This document shows, piece by piece, positions 34,638-42,175 of a stretch of DNA of 64,000 nt. The notes under the pieces are model-generated. The model was not told the origin of the DNA, ran no database searches, and saw only the letters and a list, made by a program, of their open reading frames with translations. Made by a program: the position numbers and the translations under genes. Within the stretch, counting starts at the first letter, position 1, and the number at the start of each line of letters is the position of its first letter. The stretch spans positions 1 to 64,000 of the forward strand of contig JAFAKB010000018.1 in assembly GCA_019235885.1 (NCBI GenBank), in the 5' to 3' direction. This DNA comes from Candidatus Eremiobacterota bacterium (GTDB taxonomy: Bacteria; Vulcanimicrobiota; Vulcanimicrobiia; Vulcanimicrobiales; Vulcanimicrobiaceae).

Positions 34638-35183
34638 TTAGTGCGGCTGCTGCGTGCCTTGCGGCTGTTGCGCGTGGCGCAGTTCGCGCATCTTCTCGGG
34701 CGTCACGCCGAGCTGGAGCAGGAAGCGGCCGGCGGTCTGCGCGCGGTGTCCGCCCCACGCGCCGTGGGGACGTTCGCCGTTCGGAGCGGCCCCGTTGGGA
34801 GGTGCGCCGTTCGGGCCCGGGCCCATGTTGTTGTCGGGACGCGCCGGCATGTTGGCGCGGATTGCCGCCATCATCTTGTCGCGTTCGCCCAGGACTGCCT
34901 TCGACTCGGCAGGCGTGAGCGCCGCGTCGATCTGCTGCGCCGCGGCGCGCAGATCGGTGAGCTGACCGTTGTTGACTTGATCGATGATTGCTTGGACCTT
35001 CGCGCGGTCCGTAGGGGTGAGGTCGTTGAACGCGGCCGTCTTGGCGTTGTCGCGGGCGGCTTGCATCTGCGCGCGGATCGCGGGCGGGGGGCCGTTCTCT
35101 GCCGCGTTGCTCTGCTGTGCGCATGCGGCGAGGGGCAACCCGGCCGCCAAAGCGAGCGCGAGCACCGGTAGAGTGTGTTTCAT
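34638..35183 (-). CDS. Predicted lipoprotein, Pro/Asn-rich
   Basis: A 181-residue secreted lipoprotein: MKHTLPVLALALAAGLPLAA ends in the lipobox LAAC with lipidated Cys at residue 21. The middle (residues 35-115) is helical and recalls Spy/CpxP-type periplasmic LTxxQ proteins (LTPTDRAKVQAIIDQVNNG, LTPAESKAVLGERDKMM), then a Pro/Asn/Gly-rich linker (GPGPNGAPPNG) and a short end. A periplasmic chaperone or metal-sensing role is a guess from that resemblance. It stands alone between the esterase and the trans-sulfuration genes. Confidence 0.7.
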   Translation of the reverse strand: MKHTLPVLALALAAGLPLAACAQQSNAAENGPPPAIRAQMQAARDNAKTAAFNDLTPTDRAKVQAIIDQVNNGQLTDLRAAAQQIDAALTPAESKAVLGERDKMMAAIRANMPARPDNNMGPGPNGAPPNGAAPNGERPHGAWGGHRAQTAGRFLLQLGVTPEKMRELRHAQQPQGTQQPH

Positions 35184-35288
35184 GACGCTACCCTAACGTG
35201 GCCCCGCGGTGGAAAAGCTGGGAAAGCCGTGAGCGGACGATGAGAGTTTCCGCCCACCGCGCTTTACCGTACGGCGGCGAGCGAGGGC

Positions 35289-36530
35289 TCAGTACGTCGG
35301 CGCGCCCTCGGACTGCGTCTCCGGAACGCGGTCGGGATCCGGCGGATCGCCGACGTCGGTGTCGCGACGGGTGTTCACGCCCGCGAGGTCGATCGTTCCG
35401 TCGAGCGCCTGCCGCAGGTCGGCGATCAAATCGTGCGCGCTCTCGATGCCGACCGAGAGGCGAAGAAGTCCGTCGGTGATCCCGCGCCGGTCGCGTTCTT
35501 CTTTCGGAATCGAGCCGTGCGTCATCCGCGCCGGATGGTTGATCAGCGATTCGACACCGCCCAAACTTTCGGCGAGCGAGAAGAGCTTCGTGCGCTTGGC
35601 GACCTCGAGCGCGCGCGACTCCGGGCCGCGCAGCGTCACGGAGATGATGCCGCTGAAGCCGCGCATCTGCCGGCGCGCCAGCTCGTGCTGCGGGTGGTCG
35701 GGCAGGCCGGGATAGTAGACCTGCGCGACGTCCTCGCGCTCGGCGAGGAAGTGCGCGATCGACATCGCGTTGTGCTCGTGCTCGCGCATCCGCACCTGCA
35801 GCGTCTTGGCCCCGCGCGAGATCAGAAACGCGTCGAACGGGCTCAGGTTCGCACCGAGCGTCTTCTGGAGAAAGCGCAGGTTCTCGGCGAGCGCGTCGTC
35901 GTTCGTCATCGCGGCGCCGCCGATGACGTCGCTGTGCCCGCCGATGTACTTCGTTGCCGAGTGGACGACCACGTCGGCGCCGAGCGCGAGCGGCGACTGG
36001 AAGTACGGCGTGCAGAAGGTGTTGTCGACGACGACCAGCTGCCCGGAGGTCTTCAGCGCCGCCATCGCAGCGATGTCGATCACCCGCATCATCGGGTTGG
36101 TCGGCGTCTCGATCCAGAACATCTTCGTGCTCGGCCGAACCGCCGCGCGCACCGCGGCGAGGTCGGTCATGTCGACGAACGTCGAGGCGAGCCCGAACCG
36201 CTCGAGCACCCGGGTGAAGAGGCGATACGTCCCGCCGTAGGTGTCGTCGCTGACGACGACGTGGTCCCCGGCGTTCAGCAGCCCGGTGATCGCGTTCTCC
36301 GCCCCTAGTCCCGAGGCGAAGGCGACGCAGTGCTTCGCCTCTTCGAGCGCCGCAAGCTGAACTTCGAGCGCGTTGCGGGTCGGGTTGGCGACGCGCGAGT
36401 AGTCATAGCCTTTGTGCTCGCCGACCGCGTTCTGCGTGTACGTCGACGTGGCGTAGATCGGCACGATCGTCGCCCCGGTCGCCGGGTCCGCGTCCTGCCC
36501 GGCGTGAATGGCGCGCGTCGCGAAGTCCAT
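35289..36530 (-). CDS. metB: Cystathionine gamma-synthase/lyase (PLP)
   Basis: A 413-residue PLP enzyme of the Cys/Met metabolism family. The PLP-lysine lies in VVHSATKYIGGHSDVIGG near residue 205; SGLGAENAI, YGGTYRLF and WIETPTNP mark the substrate site, and SLGGVESLINHPARMTHGSI is the C-terminal signature. It either makes cystathionine from an activated homoserine or cleaves it to cysteine. With the cystathionine beta-synthase gene eight bases upstream, reverse trans-sulfuration (lyase activity) is more likely, but the sequence does not decide between metB and mccB. A 25-residue acidic/proline-rich tail is unusual. Confidence 0.9.
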   Translation of the reverse strand: MDFATRAIHAGQDADPATGATIVPIYATSTYTQNAVGEHKGYDYSRVANPTRNALEVQLAALEEAKHCVAFASGLGAENAITGLLNAGDHVVVSDDTYGGTYRLFTRVLERFGLASTFVDMTDLAAVRAAVRPSTKMFWIETPTNPMMRVIDIAAMAALKTSGQLVVVDNTFCTPYFQSPLALGADVVVHSATKYIGGHSDVIGGAAMTNDDALAENLRFLQKTLGANLSPFDAFLISRGAKTLQVRMREHEHNAMSIAHFLAEREDVAQVYYPGLPDHPQHELARRQMRGFSGIISVTLRGPESRALEVAKRTKLFSLAESLGGVESLINHPARMTHGSIPKEERDRRGITDGLLRLSVGIESAHDLIADLRQALDGTIDLAGVNTRRDTDVGDPPDPDRVPETQSEGAPTY

Positions 36531-36538
36531 CGGAATCC

Positions 36539-37924
36539 TCAGGTCTGCGTCGAGAGGAACGAGATGATGTCTTGGCGCGTCACGACGCCGATCGGCTTCT
36601 CGCGCTCGGTGACGACGATCGCGGAGTTCGCCATCGTCAGCAGCTTGTAGGCACGCTCCACCTCGATGTCGTGCTCGAGCATCGGGAAGGGCCGGCCCAT
36701 CACCTCGCCGACCGGCTTGTGGACGATGTCGGCGTGGTCGAAGACTTGCTGCATCACCGCGACGTCGTTGATCGAGCCGATCACCTCGTTGCCGCGAATC
36801 ACCGGGAGCTGCGAGATCTCGAAGCTGCGCAGCAAATCGAGCGCGACCTTCACCGTCTGGTCCTCGGTGACGGTGATCATCGGCGGGAGCGGCTGCTTCG
36901 TGCGCAGCACGTCGCCGACGGTCTCTTTGCGCCGCTCGTCTTCCAAAAAGCCGTTCGCGTGCATCCACTCGTCGTTGAAGATCTTCGACATGTAGCCGCG
37001 CCCGGAGTCCGGCATCACGACCACCATGATCGCTTCCGGCGGCAATTCTTGCGCGACGCGCGCGGCCGCGGCGACCGCGGTGCCGGACGATCCGCCGACC
37101 AGCAGCCCTTCCTCGCGCGTGATGCGGCGCGCCATCAGGAAGCTCTCTTTGTCGGTGATGCGCATGATGCGGTCGATCACCCGCATGTCGACGGTCTGCG
37201 GAAGATAGCTCATCCCGATCCCTTCGACCTTGTACGACTTCGGCGTGTCGCCGCTGTAGATCGAGCCTTCCGGGTCGGCGCCGACGACGACGATGTTCGG
37301 GTTTCTTTCTTTGAGATAGCGCGCGGTGCCGGAGATCGTTCCGCCGGTTCCCATGCCGCTGACGAAGTGCGTGACCTTGCCGGCGGTCTGCTCCCAGATC
37401 TCCGGGCCGGTGGTCTTGTAGTGCGCGCCGGGATTCTGCGCGTTGTGCCACTGGTCGGGCTGGATCGCGCCGGGGATCTCGGTCGTCAGCCGGTTCGCGA
37501 CGCCGTAGTACGATTCGGGCGAGTCGTTCGGCACGTTGGTCGGCGTGATGACGACCTCGGCGCCGTACGCCTTGAGCAGGTCCGTCTTTTCCTTCGACAT
37601 CTTGTCGGGCATCACGAGGATGCAGCGGTAGCCGCGAATCGCGGCCGCCATCGCCAGCCCCGTCCCGGTGTTCCCGGAGGTCGCTTCGATGATCGTCGCG
37701 CCGGGCCGCAGGATGCCGCGCTCCTCGGCGTCCTCGATCATCGCCACCGCCGGGCGGTCCTTCACCGAGCCGCCGGGGTTGACGTACTCCACCTTTGCGA
37801 GCACGAGGCATTTCGCGTCGTCGATCACGCGATTCAGCTTGATCAGCGGGGTATGACCGACAGCATCGAGGGCGTTTTGGTAGTACGTCATCCCGCTCGC
37901 GGGACGCGGTTCGGCGAGGGCCAT
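36539..37924 (-). CDS. cbs: Cystathionine beta-synthase with CBS-domain pair
   Basis: A 461-residue protein. The PLP fold spans about residues 10-320, with the Schiff-base Lys in YVNPGGSVKDRPA, the phosphate loop SGNTGTGLA and GTGGTISGTARYLKE. Two CBS motifs follow (about 335-461), ending VVTREREKPIGVVTRQDIIS-like sequence, as in the human enzyme that responds to S-adenosylmethionine, but without its N-terminal heme domain. It condenses serine and homocysteine. ATG at 37924 is used; an ATG twelve codons later (MTYYQNAL) is an alternative. It forms an operon with the downstream gamma-lyase/synthase. The 79-bp gap to the divergent DUF5069 gene holds its promoter. Confidence 0.93.
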   Translation of the reverse strand: MALAEPRPASGMTYYQNALDAVGHTPLIKLNRVIDDAKCLVLAKVEYVNPGGSVKDRPAVAMIEDAEERGILRPGATIIEATSGNTGTGLAMAAAIRGYRCILVMPDKMSKEKTDLLKAYGAEVVITPTNVPNDSPESYYGVANRLTTEIPGAIQPDQWHNAQNPGAHYKTTGPEIWEQTAGKVTHFVSGMGTGGTISGTARYLKERNPNIVVVGADPEGSIYSGDTPKSYKVEGIGMSYLPQTVDMRVIDRIMRITDKESFLMARRITREEGLLVGGSSGTAVAAAARVAQELPPEAIMVVVMPDSGRGYMSKIFNDEWMHANGFLEDERRKETVGDVLRTKQPLPPMITVTEDQTVKVALDLLRSFEISQLPVIRGNEVIGSINDVAVMQQVFDHADIVHKPVGEVMGRPFPMLEHDIEVERAYKLLTMANSAIVVTEREKPIGVVTRQDIISFLSTQT

Positions 37925-38003
37925 GTGGTGCTCGCGTTCCGCAACCCCGGGAGGGCAGCCTGCGTCCAAGGAGTGCCACGGATCGCTAAGACAGGGGAGT
38001 TCG

Positions 38004-38354
38004 ATGCCCACCGATTTTCGCAACGGTGATTTTCCGCGCCGGGGCCGCGAGGCGCTCGACGGCTTCCTGTGGCTCGCCCGCGTGTTCGACAAGGCGCGCG
38101 CCGCTCGCGACGAGACGATCTACGACTACATCTATCCGTGCCCGATGGACCGCGGCGTCTTCGACCGCTGGGGAATCACCTCGCGGATGTTCGACGCGGC
38201 GCTCACCACCTGCCAGACCGACGGTGAGATCCTGACCTGGCTCAAGGCCCGGGTCCCGGACGCGCGGCGCGAGGACGCCAATCGCTGGCTGATCGAGGAG
38301 AAGAGCGCCAACCTCGACCGCCAAGACGCGGAAGAAGGCGTCGTCCCGGCTTAG
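38004..38354 (+). CDS. DUF5069-family protein
   Basis: A 116-residue soluble protein with the DUF5069 pattern: R-x-x-L-x-G-x-x-x-LARVFDKARA, then YIYPCPMDRGVFDRWGI and a C-terminal helical DQ/NRW segment. The function of the family is unknown. A good ribosome-binding site (AGGGGAG) lies 7 bp before the ATG, which excludes the longer frame. It diverges from the cystathionine beta-synthase gene. Length is normal for the family. Confidence 0.75.
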   Translation: MPTDFRNGDFPRRGREALDGFLWLARVFDKARAARDETIYDYIYPCPMDRGVFDRWGITSRMFDAALTTCQTDGEILTWLKARVPDARREDANRWLIEEKSANLDRQDAEEGVVPA

Positions 38355-38390
38355 CGGGGCGCCGATTCGGCAAGCGCGAACGCCGCGGGC

Positions 38391-38735
38391 GTGACCCGCG
38401 CGCGCTTCGCAGTCCTGGTCCTCGCTACGTCGCTGCTCGCCGCGTGCGGCGGGCCGGCGGTGCCGCCGGCGATGAACTACGCCACGATCCGCGGCAGGGC
38501 GTACGACAGCGCGACGAACGCGCCGGTCGCGGGCGTGCAGGTCGTCGTGGACACGATCCTGACGGCGACGACGGGGTCCGACGGGACGTACCGCATCGCC
38601 AACGTCCCGATCGGCCAGTACTCGCTCGTGGTCCAGCCCCCGCAGGGCTACGGCGCGCCGAGTCAGCCCGCGTACAACGGCAGCGTCAGCTCCGGCGAGA
38701 CCGTCTCGATCGATATCCCGCTGACCAAACAATAG
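38391..38735 (+). CDS. Lipoprotein with carboxypeptidase-regulatory-like domain
   Basis: A 114-residue lipoprotein: GTG start, signal RFAVLVLATSLL and lipobox LAAC (Cys-19). The rest is one beta-sandwich of the carboxypeptidase-D regulatory type (IRGRAYDSATNAPVAGVQVV, then DGTYRIANVPIGQYSLVVQP), a fold that binds sugars or proteins at the surface. No catalytic residues. It is 36 bp after DUF5069 and 22 bp before glycerate kinase. Confidence 0.78.
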   Translation: MTRARFAVLVLATSLLAACGGPAVPPAMNYATIRGRAYDSATNAPVAGVQVVVDTILTATTGSDGTYRIANVPIGQYSLVVQPPQGYGAPSQPAYNGSVSSGETVSIDIPLTKQ

Positions 38736-38757
38736 TGGGTTCACGGTAGCCGGCGGA

Positions 38758-39924
38758 TTGCGCGTCGTCGTCGCCCCGGACAAGTTCAAGGGCAGCCTGG
38801 ACGCGGCCGGCGTCGCGGGAGCCCTCGCCGCCGGCGTGCGCGACGTGCTGCCGAACGCGGAGTGCGCGCTGATCCCGATGGCCGACGGCGGCGACGGGAC
38901 CGTCGATGCGTTCCTTGCGACCGGCGCCGAGCCGCGACGCATGCGGGTGAGCGGGCCGCTCGGCGACCCGGTCGAGGCGACGTACGCGCGGGACGGCGCC
39001 ACCGCGATCGTCGAGATGGCGGCCGCGTCGGGGCTGGCGCTGCTCGGCCGGCCCCCGAGCCGGATCGATGCCCGGCGGGCGACGACGCGCGGGACCGGCG
39101 AGCTGCTGCGCGACGCGCTCGATGGCGGCGCGCGGCGGATCCTCCTCGGGATCGGCGGGAGCGCGACGACCGACGGCGGCGCGGGCGCCCTCGCGGCGCT
39201 CGGCGCCCGCTTCTACGACGGTGAGGGCGATGAGCTGGAGCCGACGCCGGAACGGCTGGCGGCGCTGACCCGGATCGACTTGAGCGGCCTGGAGCCGCGG
39301 CTGCGGCCGTCGCAGCAGACGGGCGAGCCCGAGGTCCGGATCGCGGTCGCCTGCGACGTCGACAGCCCACTGCTCGGGCCGCTCGGCGCGGCGGCGGTGT
39401 TCGGTCCGCAGAAGGGCGCCACCGCCGGCGACGTGGCGTACCTCGAGCGCGTCCTCGCGCGGCTCGCCGGCGCGATGAGCGCGGCAACCGGACGCGATCT
39501 GCGCGATATCCCGGGCGCCGGCGCCGCGGGCGGGCTGGGCTGGGCGCTTGCGAGCGCTTGCGGCGCGACGCTCGAGCGCGGCGTTGCGCTCGTCGCAGCG
39601 GTGCGCGGGTTGGCGGACGCGCTGCGCGGCGCGGACTGGTGCTTCACCGCCGAAGGCCGGATCGACGACCAGACGCTGCGCGGGAAAGTGGTCGCCGGCG
39701 TCGCGCAGCTCGCACGCTCCGCGAACGTGCCGGTGGTCGCGTTCGGCGGCAGCGTTGAGGGCGATGCCGAGATAGCGCTGCGCCCGCTCGGTGTGACGTG
39801 TGTACCGATTCTCACGAAACCGTCGTCGCTCGAAGTCGCGATGCACGATTCGCGTGCGAATCTGCGCTTGGCGGCGGCGCGCACCGTATCGCTGATAGCG
39901 CCACGCGAACGCGAGCACCATTAG
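38758..39924 (+). CDS. glxK: Glycerate kinase (GlxK/GarK type)
   Basis: A 388-residue glycerate 2-kinase from a TTG start. The family opening VVVAPDKFKGSLDAAGVAGA, the PMADGGDGTVDAFL block and GIGGSATTDGGAGALAALGA are all present, and GPQKGATAGDVAYLE lies near residue 220. It phosphorylates glycerate for entry into glycolysis after glyoxylate or glucarate degradation. Length is typical. No glyoxylate pathway neighbours are seen. The lanthipeptide locus begins 99 bp after its stop. Confidence 0.9.
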   Translation: MRVVVAPDKFKGSLDAAGVAGALAAGVRDVLPNAECALIPMADGGDGTVDAFLATGAEPRRMRVSGPLGDPVEATYARDGATAIVEMAAASGLALLGRPPSRIDARRATTRGTGELLRDALDGGARRILLGIGGSATTDGGAGALAALGARFYDGEGDELEPTPERLAALTRIDLSGLEPRLRPSQQTGEPEVRIAVACDVDSPLLGPLGAAAVFGPQKGATAGDVAYLERVLARLAGAMSAATGRDLRDIPGAGAAGGLGWALASACGATLERGVALVAAVRGLADALRGADWCFTAEGRIDDQTLRGKVVAGVAQLARSANVPVVAFGGSVEGDAEIALRPLGVTCVPILTKPSSLEVAMHDSRANLRLAAARTVSLIAPREREHH

Positions 39925-39980
39925 TACGCTAGCGGGCTTTGCTCGGTGGGGAATCGGAATATGCTCGCGAACGTCGCGCG

Positions 39981-39995
39981 GTCTGCATTGCAGAC
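39981..39995 (+). promoter_or_regulatory. Operator-like palindrome before the lanthipeptide precursor
   Basis: GTCTGCA-T-TGCAGAC is a perfect inverted repeat with a one-base centre, 29 bp before the precursor ATG. A weak -10-like TATGCT (39960-39965) with TTTGCT 16 bp upstream lies just before it, so a repressor bound here could block the transcript. No regulator gene is adjacent. Confidence 0.5.
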
Positions 39996-40023
39996 GTGCA
40001 CAGATCTACAACGGGAGTGACGT

Positions 40024-40191
40024 ATGCCAACCGAATATCGCTTCGACGACCTCGATCTTCGCGAGCAGCCTTCGCAGACCAGCGCGCGAGGACCAATGGC
40101 CGCTTTTTCGCAGCGCCCTACCTGCCAAAGTACGGACTGCAGCTTGACGGCTGCCTGCACGGACAGCTGCTGCACGGACGCTTGTTACTGA
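40024..40191 (+). CDS. Candidate lanthipeptide precursor (LanA-like)
   Basis: A 55-residue peptide preceded by CGGGAGTG. The leader (MPTEYRFDDLDLREQ) carries FDDLDLRE, close to the class I FNLD/FDLD motif that LanB and LanC recognise. The core from about residue 32 is Cys/Ser/Thr-rich: Cys at 34, 39, 45, 49, 50 and 54, with four [S/T]xxC motifs (STDC, TAAC, TDSC, TDAC), the spacing of small lanthionine rings. A LanC-like cyclase gene follows directly after a perfect hairpin. The core resembles no peptide I know, and the cleavage site is unclear. Identity is inferred from composition, leader motif and neighbour. Confidence 0.78.
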   Translation: MPTEYRFDDLDLREQPSQTSARGPMAAFSQRPTCQSTDCSLTAACTDSCCTDACY

Positions 40192-40201
40192 TCGACCGCG
40201 C

Positions 40202-41374
40202 TTGCGCGACGCACGCGTAGCGCAGCGCAACGGCGACCGGCGCCCGCTTCTGGCGGGCGCCGGTGCGCATCAGGCCCTCACGGCGGCGACGAGAATCTTC
40301 GCTTCCGGTCTGCCGTTCGTGCACGATTCGAATCGCGGCGCGTATCCCGGATCGGTCGACGGAGCGTGTGGCGCCATGTTGCTAGCGGACGCTCTCGTGC
40401 GCGCCGGGCGCGAGAACGCGAGCACCGTGCACGCGCTCATGCGCCGTGCACTGGTGTTCAGCGCCGACCGGCCGGGGCTTTACGACGGTGCCGCCGGACT
40501 GCTCGTCGCCATCGATGCCGTCGATCCGAGACGAACCTCGCTGGCGCAGGCGCGCGGCCAGCTGCGCGCACTTCTCGCGGCAGCGATCCGCAACGCGCCG
40601 CCGCCCGACGCCGGCGACCCAGATACGTACGATTTGCTCTACGGCGTCGCGGGCTGCGCGCTCGCGCTTCGCGACGACGAACCGGACGCGCTGAACGCGT
40701 TCCTCGCGTACGCGGAGCGCTTGGCCGACGTTGTCGACGAACGCATGGCGGCGCCCTCACGCTACCGCGCGGTGAACCTAGGCGTCGCGCACGGAATTCC
40801 TGGCGTGCTGGCGGCGCTCAACGCCGTATGTCCGCGACCGCATCCGCTGGCGCGCCGCTACACCGATGCAATCCTCGCGATGTCGCATGAAGTCGGCGGC
40901 GCGCGTCGCTGGGGCTCGTTGTGGGAGCCGCGTGCGGTGCCGTCCGCACGGCGCGCATGGTGCTATCAGACCGTCGGCGTCGCGGCCGTTCTCTACGACC
41001 GCGCGGTGCTCGACGGCGACGACGCGCTGCGCGCCCTCACCGTCCGCGCGGTGGACGCCCTGCTGCACGGTGAAAAGGATGGGCTCGGGCGGTTCGGGCC
41101 TTCGCTGTGTCACGGCCGCGCCGGCCTTGCGACGATCGCCTGGCACCTGGCGCCCGAAGGCGAGCGGTTCGTCCGCACGGCCCGAGCGCTGGCGGAGGCG
41201 GTGCTCGGCGAATACGACGAACACCGCGCGCTCGGGTTTCGCAGCGACTCCGCCGACGGGCTGGAGCGCATCGATTTCCTCGACGGCTCGTTCGGGATTG
41301 CGCTGTTCCTCGCCGATGCCGCGACCGGCGGCGCGCGCGGCTGGCTTCCGCTGCTCGGACTTCTGCCCGACTAG
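40202..41374 (+). CDS. LanC-like lanthionine cyclase
   Basis: Up to 390 residues. All seven GxxG-type LanC repeats are recognisable: SVDGACGAML, GLYDGAAGLL, DLLYGVAGCA, VAHGIPGVLA, WCYQTVGVAA, SLCHGRAGLA and FLDGSFGIAL. The zinc ligands are Cys-254 in WCYQ and Cys-303/His-304 in LCHG (numbered from the TTG). The usual WCYG is WCYQ here. LanC enzymes add Cys thiols to dehydrated Ser/Thr to make lanthionine rings. The start is uncertain: TTG at 40202, or GTG at 40319 after the hairpin. No LanB, LanM or LanT gene lies within 20 kb on either side, so dehydration must occur elsewhere or by a new enzyme. Confidence 0.85.
   Translation: MRDARVAQRNGDRRPLLAGAGAHQALTAATRIFASGLPFVHDSNRGAYPGSVDGACGAMLLADALVRAGRENASTVHALMRRALVFSADRPGLYDGAAGLLVAIDAVDPRRTSLAQARGQLRALLAAAIRNAPPPDAGDPDTYDLLYGVAGCALALRDDEPDALNAFLAYAERLADVVDERMAAPSRYRAVNLGVAHGIPGVLAALNAVCPRPHPLARRYTDAILAMSHEVGGARRWGSLWEPRAVPSARRAWCYQTVGVAAVLYDRAVLDGDDALRALTVRAVDALLHGEKDGLGRFGPSLCHGRAGLATIAWHLAPEGERFVRTARALAEAVLGEYDEHRALGFRSDSADGLERIDFLDGSFGIALFLADAATGGARGWLPLLGLLPD
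40237..40263 (+). promoter_or_regulatory. 11-bp perfect hairpin between precursor and cyclase
   Basis: CCGGCGCCCGC (40237-40247), loop TTCTG, then the exact complement (40253-40263). No T run follows, so it is more likely an attenuating or mRNA-stabilising stem than a full terminator. Such stems are common after lanthipeptide precursor genes, giving more precursor than enzyme. It lies inside the longest LanC frame, which argues for a later LanC start. Confidence 0.75.
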
Positions 41375-41416
41375 GCGGGCCCTCGCGGTGCCGCGTCGTA
41401 GCAACCGCGCAGGAGA

Positions 41417-42172
41417 ATGGTTCTGCTCGCACCGCTCGTCGCCGCGTTCCTCGGCGCGTCCCAGCTCGACGCGCCGCACGCCGCGCTGTACGACGTCCTG
41501 GCGCAAGGGACCGATGCCGGCGGCTGCGACGCCGCGCAACTGCGCAAGGCGGCCGCGAACGCGCCGATCCGCCCCCTCGGCAGCGCCGGCGGCGACCGCG
41601 TCGTGCTCGCCGAAGTGTTCGAGCCGTGCATCTGCGGCGCGCAGAACTGTCCGTACTACGTGCTGCGCCTCGGCGCCGGGAAGCCGCGGGTGCTGGTCTC
41701 CGGCTATGCGATCTCGGTCAAGACCAAGCCGGCGCCGCAGCTGCCGACGATCGTCGCGCGCATGCACGACAGCGCGATGGTCGTCGACGAATCGACCTAC
41801 ACCTATCGCAACGGCGCGTACGCGCTGACCGATTCCGCGCGCGTTCGCGGCGACACCGAAGCGCGCAAGCCGAACGACGCGCCGGTGCATTTCGCCGCGG
41901 GCGCGTCGTCGGCGAGCCTGCACGGCAGCATCTCGACCGGCTGGTACGACTCGTACGCCTTCGATGCGGCGCGCGGTCAGACGCTGTTGATCGACGGCGT
42001 GCGTTCAGGCGCCAAGCTCGTGCTGCACCTGAGCGTCCCGGACGGCGACCGGTTCACCGACGTGCGGCCCGGGACTCCTTTCACGCTTCCGAAGACGGGC
42101 ACGTATCACTTGATCGTGGACACCGACAGCGTGACGGACGTCCCGTACGCGCTGACGCTCGCCATTCGCTGA
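41417..42172 (+). CDS. Secreted beta-sandwich protein, unknown
   Basis: A 251-residue product with a hydrophobic N-terminus (MVLLAPLVAAFLGASQL). The middle holds a Cys-rich segment (EPCICGAQNCPYY) near residue 70. The last 110 residues (SASLHGSISTGWYDSYAFDA and LPKTGTYHLIVDTDSVTD) look like a bacterial pre-peptidase C-type jelly roll found at the ends of exported proteins. It follows lanC by 42 bp on the same strand and may be co-transcribed. A link to the lanthipeptide is possible but unproven. Confidence 0.65.
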   Translation: MVLLAPLVAAFLGASQLDAPHAALYDVLAQGTDAGGCDAAQLRKAAANAPIRPLGSAGGDRVVLAEVFEPCICGAQNCPYYVLRLGAGKPRVLVSGYAISVKTKPAPQLPTIVARMHDSAMVVDESTYTYRNGAYALTDSARVRGDTEARKPNDAPVHFAAGASSASLHGSISTGWYDSYAFDAARGQTLLIDGVRSGAKLVLHLSVPDGDRFTDVRPGTPFTLPKTGTYHLIVDTDSVTDVPYALTLAIR

Positions 42173-42175
42173 CGC

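Noticed and set aside
37925-38003. Possible SAM-type riboswitch before the cystathionine beta-synthase gene
   Set aside because: I compared the minus-strand leader with SAM-I and SAM-IV core blocks and found none; only short GC hairpins are present.
39925-40023. Regulator or second peptide gene before the lanthipeptide precursor
   Set aside because: No ORF with a ribosome-binding site; only a palindrome and weak promoter elements.
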